The notes below the pieces were generated by a model. The model was not told the DNA's origin. It saw nothing but the letters and a program-made list of their open reading frames with translations, and searched no databases. Of a stretch of 64,000 nt of DNA, positions 25,097 to 32,556 are shown piece after piece. Position 1 is the stretch's first letter; every line of letters starts with the position of its first letter. The position numbers and the translations under genes are program-made. Source of the stretch: JAWKXU01 sp964468045 (GTDB lineage: Bacteria > Pseudomonadota > Alphaproteobacteria > Sphingomonadales > Sphingomonadaceae); the NCBI GenBank assembly GCA_964468045.1, contig CAYXTO010000007.1, positions 62,001-126,000 on the forward strand, written 5' to 3'.

Positions 25097-25130
25097 ATTT
25101 CGCTACGGCTGCAAAGCCGCAAGCTTGGGA

Positions 25131-25598
25131 TCAGATGCGGCCGACGGCCTGGCCGAGCCGGTCGCGCAGGCGATGGATGGCGCCGGGATGGGCGGAAAAG
25201 CCGTCGCGCCAGGCATTGTCGAGCCGCGCTATGCGGGCATGAAAGCGCTGGGTTCGGCCGATAAGCTCGCGCAAGGCCGGGTCGAGCAGCGCATAGTTCT
25301 CCGCGTCGATTGCGGCCTTGTCCCTCGGCAATCGCCCATGCCGCCGCAGCTGGAATTCGCTCAGCTCGCCATTGAAGTAGGCGCGCTGGTTGAGCAGCCA
25401 GGCGATCGTATGCATCATTCGCGTGGTCGCGCGCAGCGCTTCGCAGGAAAGCGCAATCCGCGCCAGATCCTCATCTTCCGCCAGCCTGCTGATCCTGCCC
25501 GACATATCGAACGCATCGCGCACGTCGTCGGCAAGCGCCATGGCCTCGCTGTAAAGCGCTTCGATGATATGCGGGTTTATGTTCGCCGGCCCTGTCAT
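25131..25598 (-). CDS. rcdA: DUF1465 protein, RcdA (CtrA degradation regulator)
   Basis: This helical 155-residue protein matches the DUF1465/RcdA family. In Caulobacter it is an adaptor that helps deliver CtrA and other substrates to ClpXP during the cell cycle. MMHTIAWLLNQRAYFNGELS is the recognisable core. I start at MTGPANINP (25598); an ATG at 25610 would add four residues. Its presence supports an alphaproteobacterial host. CtrA and ClpXP genes are not in the window. Confidence 0.82.
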   Translation of the reverse strand: MTGPANINPHIIEALYSEAMALADDVRDAFDMSGRISRLAEDEDLARIALSCEALRATTRMMHTIAWLLNQRAYFNGELSEFQLRRHGRLPRDKAAIDAENYALLDPALRELIGRTQRFHARIARLDNAWRDGFSAHPGAIHRLRDRLGQAVGRI

Positions 25599-25767
25599 GC
25601 GCGAATGCATCGCTAATCCAGCAAAGGTGGCAAAGCCAGAGTGCGAAGCGACTTGTCCCAATGCAAATTCGCCGTGTCCCGTTGCGGAACCGATTTCGCA
25701 GCGAAGCGTGCCTGGGGGGCGAGGAAGGGACGAGCCCGCACTTTCAGGCAGCTGCCCGCCAGCGTTG

Positions 25768-25965
25768 TCAGGCGATGATATCCGGAATGAGATAATCTTC
25801 CAGAATGGCGATCTGGTCCTTCAGCAGCAGCTTGCGCTTTTTGAGTCGAGCGATCTGCAACTGGTCGGAGCTGCCGGAGGCGGAGAGCGCTTCGATCGCT
25901 GCGTCGAGATCGCGATGTTCGATGCGTAAGGCCTCCAGCCGCTTGCGCATCTCCTGTTCGGTCAC
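25768..25965 (-). CDS. DUF465 (YdcH-family) small coiled-coil protein
   Basis: This 65-residue protein is almost entirely helical and charged, with the YdcH pattern IEHRDLDAAI then IARLKKRKLLLKDQIAIL. I use the GTG at 25965 with AGGGAG upstream; an in-frame TTG at 25983 is the alternative. The role of DUF465 proteins is unknown to me. A second DUF465 gene is divergent at 26153. Confidence 0.75.
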   Translation of the reverse strand: MTEQEMRKRLEALRIEHRDLDAAIEALSASGSSDQLQIARLKKRKLLLKDQIAILEDYLIPDIIA

Positions 25966-26152
25966 CAGCAACGCTCCCTGCAATTTCGTGATCGGACCAT
26001 TCGTCTCGCGCCCGCCGTGCCGTGCCGAAAGCTCGACGGATCAGCTTCGCAAAATAGGCAGAATATGTTTCAATGACAATCGCGCGACTCCGGTGAGCCG
26101 GGGTATCGCGGCCCGCGCCGTCAGGCGCACGCCAGGAGGAAGGAGATAGCCT

Positions 26153-26308
26153 ATGGAATCGCCTCACGTCAGCGCATTGCAGCTCAAGCATCAAGGTCTG
26201 GAACAGAAGATCCGGGCAGAGATGAGCCGCCCTTCGCCCGACGAGGTCACGATCCAGTTCCTCAAGAAGCAGAAGCTGAGGATCAAGGAGGAGTTGTCCC
26301 AGCTCTGA
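26153..26308 (+). CDS. Second DUF465 (YdcH-family) small protein
   Basis: This 51-residue ORF starts at the ATG at 26153 behind a near-perfect AGGAGGAAGGAG ribosome site. It carries the DUF465 layout ALQLKHQGLEQKI and IQFLKKQKLRIKEELSQL and ends at TGA 26306-26308. It is divergent from the other DUF465 gene, with 187 bases between starts. The strong ribosome site suggests high expression. Confidence 0.75.
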   Translation: MESPHVSALQLKHQGLEQKIRAEMSRPSPDEVTIQFLKKQKLRIKEELSQL

Positions 26309-26417
26309 TCGCATATCGCGCCTGCCCGCATCATGCGGGCCGGCGCTCCCGCCCCCAAAAATCGATTAGGCGCGACCATGCGTTTTCAAATGGCGCGATC
26401 TGTTATACTCGCACGGT

Positions 26418-28691
26418 ATGACCGCTGCCACCAATGCTGCCCGCACAATCCTCATCCGCTTGCATGATGTGATGGCATCCCGTCTGCATGCGCAGGCGAA
26501 GTTGAATCAGGTCGTTGAGATAATCGGGGAAAGCCTCAACAGCGAAGTCTGTTCGATCTACTTGCTGCGCGAAGGCATGCTGGAGCTGTTCGCGACCCGC
26601 GGCTTGAACCAGAGCGCGGTTCACGTCACGCGGATGGCGATTGGCGAAGGCCTGACCGGCATGATCGCCGAGAACGTGGAGACACTCAATCTCGCGGAAG
26701 CGGCCGCTCATCAGGACTTCCAGTATCGGCCCGAAACGGGCGAGGAGAAGTTCCATTCCTTTGCCGGTGTGCCGATCGTCCGGCGAGAGCGCGCGGTGGG
26801 CGTCCTGTGCGTGCAGCATGTCGACCCGCGGCGCTACGAAGAGGTCGAGATCGAGGCGCTGCAGACCGTGGCCATGGTTCTGGCGGAACTGATCTCCAAT
26901 GCCGACCTGATCGACGAGGAAAATCTCGACAGCAGCAATCCCGCGCTGAGCGGGCCGCAGATCATTCACGGCCTGCCGCTGGTGAAGGGGCTGGCGAGCG
27001 GCGTGGCCGTCTATCACCAGCCCAGGGTGACTATCGAGCAAGTGGTCGCGGAGGATGTCGAGGCGGAGCGGCAACGGGTTTATCTCGCCTTCGACAAGAT
27101 GCGCGAACAGATCGACCGCATGACGAGCCAGGCGGAATTCGGTGTCGGGGGCGAGCATGAGGAAGTGCTCAAGACCTACAAGATGTTCGCCTATGACGAG
27201 GGCTGGACGCGGCGTATCAACGAGGCGATCGATTCCGGCCTGACGGCGGAAGCGGCGATCGAGCGGGTGCAGCAGCGCACGCGCATGCGCATGCGCCAGA
27301 TCGACGATCAGCTGCTTGCCGAGCGGATGCACGATCTCGAAGATCTGGCCAATCGCCTGTTGCGCATCGTCTCCGGTCAGCTCGGCACCGCGGCGACCAA
27401 GGGCCTGCGCGGTGATGCGATCCTGATCGCGCGGAATCTCGGCCCTGCCGAACTGCTCGAATATGACAAGCGGCGCCTGAAGGGAGTGATCCTCGAGGAA
27501 GGGTCGCTCACGGCCCATGTCGTGATCGTGGCGCGTGCGATGGGGGTGCCGGTGCTGGGGCGCGTGCGCGGCTTGCGCGGCCTGGTGCAGGAAGGCGACG
27601 AGATATTGCTCGACGGGGATGCCGGCACCGCCACCGCTCGTCCGACGGTCCCCATGCAGGAAGCGTTCGAAGCCCGGTTCGCCCGCAACAAGGAGCGGCA
27701 GGCCGCCTACGCGAAACTGCGCGACGTCAGCCCGGTGAGCCGCGATGGCAAGCGCATCATGGTCATGATGAACGCAGGCCTGCGCGACGATATGCCGATG
27801 CTCAATCTGACCGGCGCGGATGGGATCGGGCTGTTTCGGACGGAATTCCAGTTCCTTGTCGCCGCCGCCTTGCCGGCGCGGGAACGGCAGACCCGGCTCT
27901 ATCGCGATGTGCTGGATGCGGCGGGCGACCGGCCGGTCGTGTTCCGCACCGTCGATGTCGGCGGCGACAAGGCGCTGCCTTACCTGCGCGAAAGCAACGA
28001 TGGGGGCGATGAGAATCCGGCCATGGGCTGGCGTGCGCTGCGCCTTGCGCTTGAGCGGGAGGGATTGCTCAAGGCACAGGCCCGCGCCTTGATGGAAGGG
28101 GCGGCCGGGCGCACGCTCCACGTGATGTTCCCGCTCGTCTCCGAGCCATGGGAATTCGATGCCGCGCGGCAAGTGTTCGAAGGGCAACGCACCTATCTCA
28201 AGGGCCAGAAGAAGCCGCTTCCGGAAGCGATCTACTATGGGGCGATGCTGGAAGTGCCGGCATTGGCGGAAGTCCTCGACGTGCTCATCCCCAAGCTGTC
28301 GTTTCTTTCCATCGGCACCAACGATCTGACCCAGTTCCTGTTTGCGGCGGATCGCGCCAATCCCAAGCTGGCCGAAAGGTATGACTGGGTGAGCCCATCC
28401 ATCCTGCGGTTCCTGCGCCGGGTTCTGGACAATACCAAGGGTAGCGGGGTGGATGTGGGCGTGTGCGGGGAAATGGGCGGCCGGCGGCTTGAGGCGCTGG
28501 CGCTGCTCGGCGTCGGTTTCCGTCGCCTGTCCATCACCCCTGCTGCCGTGGGGCCGATCAAGGAGCTGGTCTGCAAGGTCGATATATCGGAAATCCGGGC
28601 GGCCATGGAAAACTGGCTGCACTCTCCCCCGGCCGATCTGCGCGCGGAGCTCAAGGCGTGGGCGGATGAGAGGGGTATCGAAACCGATTGA
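26418..28691 (+). CDS. ptsP: PEP-protein phosphotransferase of the nitrogen PTS (enzyme I-Ntr)
   Basis: This 757-residue enzyme has an N-terminal GAF sensor domain (about 17-165) followed by a full enzyme I. It autophosphorylates from PEP on His367 (GSLTAHVVIVARAMG) and passes phosphate to NPr, then EIIA-Ntr, to signal nitrogen and carbon state. Later motifs include GLFRTEFQF, VFRTVDVGGDK and DVGVCGEMGG. The active-site context TAHVVI, where TSHAAI is usual, is slightly altered. NPr and EIIA-Ntr genes are not adjacent. Confidence 0.94.
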   Translation: MTAATNAARTILIRLHDVMASRLHAQAKLNQVVEIIGESLNSEVCSIYLLREGMLELFATRGLNQSAVHVTRMAIGEGLTGMIAENVETLNLAEAAAHQDFQYRPETGEEKFHSFAGVPIVRRERAVGVLCVQHVDPRRYEEVEIEALQTVAMVLAELISNADLIDEENLDSSNPALSGPQIIHGLPLVKGLASGVAVYHQPRVTIEQVVAEDVEAERQRVYLAFDKMREQIDRMTSQAEFGVGGEHEEVLKTYKMFAYDEGWTRRINEAIDSGLTAEAAIERVQQRTRMRMRQIDDQLLAERMHDLEDLANRLLRIVSGQLGTAATKGLRGDAILIARNLGPAELLEYDKRRLKGVILEEGSLTAHVVIVARAMGVPVLGRVRGLRGLVQEGDEILLDGDAGTATARPTVPMQEAFEARFARNKERQAAYAKLRDVSPVSRDGKRIMVMMNAGLRDDMPMLNLTGADGIGLFRTEFQFLVAAALPARERQTRLYRDVLDAAGDRPVVFRTVDVGGDKALPYLRESNDGGDENPAMGWRALRLALEREGLLKAQARALMEGAAGRTLHVMFPLVSEPWEFDAARQVFEGQRTYLKGQKKPLPEAIYYGAMLEVPALAEVLDVLIPKLSFLSIGTNDLTQFLFAADRANPKLAERYDWVSPSILRFLRRVLDNTKGSGVDVGVCGEMGGRRLEALALLGVGFRRLSITPAAVGPIKELVCKVDISEIRAAMENWLHSPPADLRAELKAWADERGIETD

Positions 28692-28761
28692 GCTGCGATC
28701 GGCCTTCGTCGCAACTGGCAACCGGCCGGTCGCTGGGCTATGCTGGTAGACGCGGCCCAAC

Positions 28762-28786
28762 TTGACTTGTGTTGCAAGTCAATTTT
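28762..28786 (+). terminator. 8-bp inverted repeat followed by T-run after ptsP
   Basis: TTGACTTG (28762-28769) and CAAGTCAA (28775-28782) make a perfect 8-bp stem with a 5-base loop, followed by TTTTGTG. It is 70 bases past the ptsP stop and 55 before the RodZ-like start. It reads as a weak terminator; the TTGACT could also serve as a -35. Confidence 0.4.
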
Positions 28787-28837
28787 GTGTGAGCCTTCAA
28801 GCGGTCGGCAATGCCATGCCGGGGGGCGAGGGAAAGA

Positions 28838-29659
28838 ATGGTCATAGAAGAACAGGAAAATCCGGGGCCTGACGGTGGTTCGGGGATCGGGGCGGAGCTG
28901 CGCCAGGCGCGACTGGACAAGGGCTTGAGCCTTGCGGACGTTTCCGCCGCGCTGAGGATTTCCGAGCGGCACCTGAAAATGATCGAGAATGGCCAGTTCG
29001 CGGACCTGCCCGCGCGCACCTATGCGGTGGGCTTCACTCGCAGCTATGCGCGGCTGGTGGAACTGGACGAGGCCCAGGCCGTCGCCGAAGTGCGCAATAT
29101 TCTCGATTCCACCCAAGCGGACCGTTTCCGCCGAATGGGCAGCACCTTCGAGCCGGGCGACCCGGCCCGCGTCCCTTCCGCGCAGCTTGGATGGATCTCC
29201 GCATTGGCGGTATTGCTCCTGCTGGTGGGCGGCTTCATGTTCTATCGCAGCTTCTTTTCGCCGGCGGAGACCCTCCCTCCGCTACGGGAGGAAACGGAAG
29301 CTCCCACCCCTGCCGCCGTCCCGCAGCGTGCGCCGGCACAGCCGGCGGTGTCCGGCCCGGTGGTCTTCACTGCGCTGGAAGAAGGGGTCTGGGTGAAATT
29401 CTATGATGCGCAGGACAAGCAGCTCATGCAGAAACAAATGACCAAGGGTGAAACCTATACCGTGCCGGCGGACGCGCAGGGGCCCCTCTTGTGGACGGGC
29501 CGGCCGGATGCCCTGTCGATAAGCGTTGGCGGGCGCCCGATCCCCCGGCTGAGCGAGAAAGAAGGCATCGTGAAGGATGTTCCCGTCACCGCGGCAGCTT
29601 TGCTGGCACGCCCGCCACGGCCGCAACCGACCAGCGCGGCAGCTTCGCCCACAGCTTAA
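28838..29659 (+). CDS. rodZ: RodZ-like helix-turn-helix membrane protein
   Basis: This 273-residue bitopic protein has a cytoplasmic HTH domain at 18-85 (LRQARLDKGLSLADVSAALRIS, split by family helices). The transmembrane helix is at 117-138, a Pro/Ala-rich linker follows, and the C-terminal DUF4115-like beta domain is periplasmic (about 165-250). RodZ links MreB to the cell-wall elongation machinery. I use the ATG at 28838, which has GAGGGAAAG upstream. The HTH is likely a protein-protein module, as in E. coli RodZ. cpoB and tilS follow on the same strand. Confidence 0.82.
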   Translation: MVIEEQENPGPDGGSGIGAELRQARLDKGLSLADVSAALRISERHLKMIENGQFADLPARTYAVGFTRSYARLVELDEAQAVAEVRNILDSTQADRFRRMGSTFEPGDPARVPSAQLGWISALAVLLLLVGGFMFYRSFFSPAETLPPLREETEAPTPAAVPQRAPAQPAVSGPVVFTALEEGVWVKFYDAQDKQLMQKQMTKGETYTVPADAQGPLLWTGRPDALSISVGGRPIPRLSEKEGIVKDVPVTAAALLARPPRPQPTSAAASPTA

Positions 29660-29779
29660 ACTGCCCGCGCGCTCGACAGGCTTTGTCTGCTTGGGCAAAA
29701 GTGCGGGCATTCATCTGCGGTTTGGCGTCGCGCCGCCAAGGTGCAGCTTGATCGGGTATTTTGGACAGGAGCAGATCGG

Positions 29780-30781
29780 ATGATCGGGAAACGCGCGCGC
29801 ATTTTTGCGGTTACTGCGAGTTTTGGAGCAATCCTGGCGGGAACTGTGCCGGTTCCGGCCATCGCGCAGGTGGACGACGCGCGTGTGCGCAAGATAGAGG
29901 CCGAAGTGCGCGCATTGCAGCGCAAGGTGTTTCCGGGCGGGGACGGCCGCTTCTTCGAGACCACCACGCCGGGCACAACCGCCGCCACGGGACAGGACAA
30001 AACCCTACCGCCCGCGACCACCGCGGTGACTGATATTCTCGCTCGCCTCGATGCGCTGGAAGCCCAGCTTGCCCGGCTTACATCGCAGGTGGAAACCAAT
30101 AGCAATGCGATCGCCGCGCTGAACAGGGTTGTCACGCAATATCATCCGGATGCCGCGGCGGCGCTTGCCCCGGCCAGCATTGCCGCGCCGGCAGCAGGCT
30201 CGCCGATCGCCATTCCCGTCGCGCCTTCGGTCACGACCCCGGCGGCACCGGTTGCCACGGTCGCGCCGACCCCCGCACCCGCCCCGGCGGCCGCTGCGGC
30301 AACACCTGCTCCCGCCCCGGCGCAGAAGCCCGCCGCGCCGAGCGCGCAACGCCTCGCTGCCGTGCAGGCGATCGCGAAGCCCAGCACCAATGACCCGGCG
30401 GATGACGAATATACCTATGGTTTCCGCCTGTGGGAGGGGAAATTCTATCCGGAAGCGCAGCAGCAATTGCGCCTCTATGTCGACAAATATCCCAATCACT
30501 CACGGATCAGCTATGGCCGCAACCTGCTTGGCCGCGCCTATCTTGACGATGGCAAGCCGGCCGAGGCTGCGCCCTGGTTCCTCAAGAATTACCAGTCGAA
30601 CAAGCAGGGTGATCGGGCCGGCGACAGCCTGCTCTTCCTTGCTGAATCCATGATCGCCCAGAAAGACACCTCGCGGGCCTGCATTGCGCTGGCCGAATTC
30701 GGAGATACCTATCCGGCGCTTGCGACCGGTAGGTTGCGGGAACAGTATGAAGCAAACCGTCGTAAGGTCACCTGTAAGTGA
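29780..30781 (+). CDS. cpoB: CpoB/YbgF-like periplasmic TPR protein
   Basis: This 333-residue secreted protein has a signal peptide ending near AIAQ (about residue 30), a short coiled coil (about 33-115), a long Ala/Pro linker, and C-terminal TPR repeats (YTYGFRLWEGKFYPEAQQQL onward). CpoB coordinates peptidoglycan synthesis with Tol-Pal constriction at division. AGGAGC precedes the ATG at 29780. Tol and pal genes are not adjacent, but the tilS overlap that follows is typical of this locus. Confidence 0.85.
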   Translation: MIGKRARIFAVTASFGAILAGTVPVPAIAQVDDARVRKIEAEVRALQRKVFPGGDGRFFETTTPGTTAATGQDKTLPPATTAVTDILARLDALEAQLARLTSQVETNSNAIAALNRVVTQYHPDAAAALAPASIAAPAAGSPIAIPVAPSVTTPAAPVATVAPTPAPAPAAAAATPAPAPAQKPAAPSAQRLAAVQAIAKPSTNDPADDEYTYGFRLWEGKFYPEAQQQLRLYVDKYPNHSRISYGRNLLGRAYLDDGKPAEAAPWFLKNYQSNKQGDRAGDSLLFLAESMIAQKDTSRACIALAEFGDTYPALATGRLREQYEANRRKVTCK

Positions 30782-31724
30782 GAGCTTTCCCCATCCGCTG
30801 ATCGCTCGCTTCGCGGGCGATCTGGCGAGGCTATGGCCGGAGGGTGGAAAGCTCGGGCTCGCCGTATCCGGCGGCCCTGACAGCCTCGCCCTGCTGCTCC
30901 TTGCCGAAGCAGTGATGCCGGGCGATGTGGAGGTCGCAACAGTCGATCACGGGCTGCGGACGGAAAGCGGCTCCGAAGCGGCGATGGTGGCGGAACTATG
31001 CGCCGGGCACGGAATCCCGCATGAGATTCTGAAGGTGAAGGTCGCGCCGGGCAATCTGCAGGATTCGGCACGGCAAGCGCGTTATGCGGCGCTCAGGGAA
31101 TGGGCGGTCCGCAAGGGGGTCTCGGCGGTTGCCACGGCCCATCATGCCGATGACCAGGCGGAAACGCTGCTGATGCGCCTCAACCGGGCCAGTGGCGTTG
31201 CGGGGCTGGCCGGGGTGCGCGCCCGCGGCGGCATTCCGGGATCGCCATTGCCGGTTTTGCGGCCTCTGCTGGGGTGGCGGCGCGCCGAACTGGCCGAGAT
31301 CGTATCCGCCGCTGGGCTGGAAGCGGTCCGGGACCCGAGCAATGAGGACCCCCGCTTCGACCGCGCGCGCATGCGCCAGGCCCTGCAAGGATGCGACTGG
31401 CTGGATATCGGCGCACTGGCCACCAGCGCCAGCCACATCGCCGATGCCGAGGTCGTGCTGCAGTGGGCGGCCCAGCGTGAATGGCAGGAACGGGTGCGGA
31501 TCGATGAGGACGCGATCCGCTATCGCCCCAGCGCGCCGGGCGCCGTGATGCTGCGGGTGTTGGGACGGGCCATCGCCATGCTCGGCGGGGAAGCCCGGCT
31601 GGGCAACGTGGCCCGGCTGCTCAATCGCCTGCTGGCGGGCAAGGATGGCACGCTGGGCGGCGTGGTCGCACGGTGCGACGAGGGCGAGTGGGTGCTGCGC
31701 AAGGAGCCGCCCCGCCGCGTCTGA
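30747..31724 (+). CDS. tilS: tRNA(Ile)-lysidine synthetase
   Basis: This 325-residue enzyme attaches lysine to C34 of tRNA-Ile(CAU), changing its codon from AUG to AUA. The PP-loop ATP motif SGGPDS is at 41-46, followed by TVDHGLR and TAHHADDQAETLLMR. The start at 30747 lies inside the end of cpoB (35-base overlap). The C-terminal domain is short, as in several alphaproteobacteria. Confidence 0.93.
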   Translation: MKQTVVRSPVSESFPHPLIARFAGDLARLWPEGGKLGLAVSGGPDSLALLLLAEAVMPGDVEVATVDHGLRTESGSEAAMVAELCAGHGIPHEILKVKVAPGNLQDSARQARYAALREWAVRKGVSAVATAHHADDQAETLLMRLNRASGVAGLAGVRARGGIPGSPLPVLRPLLGWRRAELAEIVSAAGLEAVRDPSNEDPRFDRARMRQALQGCDWLDIGALATSASHIADAEVVLQWAAQREWQERVRIDEDAIRYRPSAPGAVMLRVLGRAIAMLGGEARLGNVARLLNRLLAGKDGTLGGVVARCDEGEWVLRKEPPRRV

Positions 31725-31731
31725 CGCCTGC

Positions 31732-32454
31732 TCAGCCGTCAGCCAGATTATCCCCGACGCCGACCTTCTTGCCCCGGCTGATCAGGACTTCGTCACCCAG
31801 CTTTGCTATTGCAAAAAGCTTGGCGGCAAAGGCGTTCGGCGTGCCGATGCAGCCGTGGCTCGCATAGCCGTTCTCCACCTCGGCGCCGTGGATGGTAATT
31901 CCGTCCCAGGTCAGCCGCATCATGTAGGGCATGTCCGCATCATAGATGTTGGACACATGATCCTTGCGCTTCTGCAGGATCGGGAATCTGCCCAGCGGCG
32001 TGGGATAGTCGTCCGTACCCAGCAGCACCGCCGCGGCCCCGATCTCGTGGCCATTGCGGAAGACGGAGATCACGCGGGCATCCAGATCCACGGTGACGAC
32101 GATCTTCCCGCTCGCGGGAGCAGCGCTCTCGTCCCAATGCCATTCGCCATATTTGATCGGCCCCTGGATCGGCAGGATGCTCCTGATCACGAGCGGTTCG
32201 GCAATGGCAGGCGCGGGGCTGGTTCCCTTCGCCACCACGGCATCGGGCGCCATCTCTCCTGCCTGGATGCCGTCCGGCCCGGCCAGATCCTTATCGGCCA
32301 TACTCAGGACCGGTTCGGTTTCCAGGCGAGGAGAGTGCGCAGAGGGGCGCTGGCTCACCCTCTGCTCCAGGATATGGCCGGTCACCGCGGCCGAACCGAA
32401 GAACAGCAGCACTGCGCCAGTCGCTGCGCCGATCACTTTCCAGGCAATATTCAT
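31732..32454 (-). CDS. L,D-transpeptidase (YkuD family)
   Basis: This 240-residue protein is anchored by an N-terminal helix (5-27) and has a periplasmic YkuD domain (about 115-228). Such enzymes cross-link peptidoglycan or attach lipoprotein through a catalytic Cys. His189 (TIHGAEV), His200 and Cys202 (SHGCIGTP) are kept. Where SHGCIR is usual, a Gly follows the Ile, so the Arg that often supports the active site is missing. It faces tilS convergently with 7 bases between stops. Confidence 0.88.
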   Translation of the reverse strand: MNIAWKVIGAATGAVLLFFGSAAVTGHILEQRVSQRPSAHSPRLETEPVLSMADKDLAGPDGIQAGEMAPDAVVAKGTSPAPAIAEPLVIRSILPIQGPIKYGEWHWDESAAPASGKIVVTVDLDARVISVFRNGHEIGAAAVLLGTDDYPTPLGRFPILQKRKDHVSNIYDADMPYMMRLTWDGITIHGAEVENGYASHGCIGTPNAFAAKLFAIAKLGDEVLISRGKKVGVGDNLADG

Positions 32455-32556
32455 GGGCGCATTATGCCGGTTAACGCGATTCGGTGCCAGTGGCGCCTTC
32501 GCCTCCGTATCAGCGCGAGACGCGGGCGATCCAAAGGTTAACGAAACGACCGGAAA

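Noticed and set aside
26403..28760. 785-codon open frame on the minus strand
   Set aside because: Antisense shadow of ptsP; composition rich in His, Arg and Gln as expected for a shadow frame.
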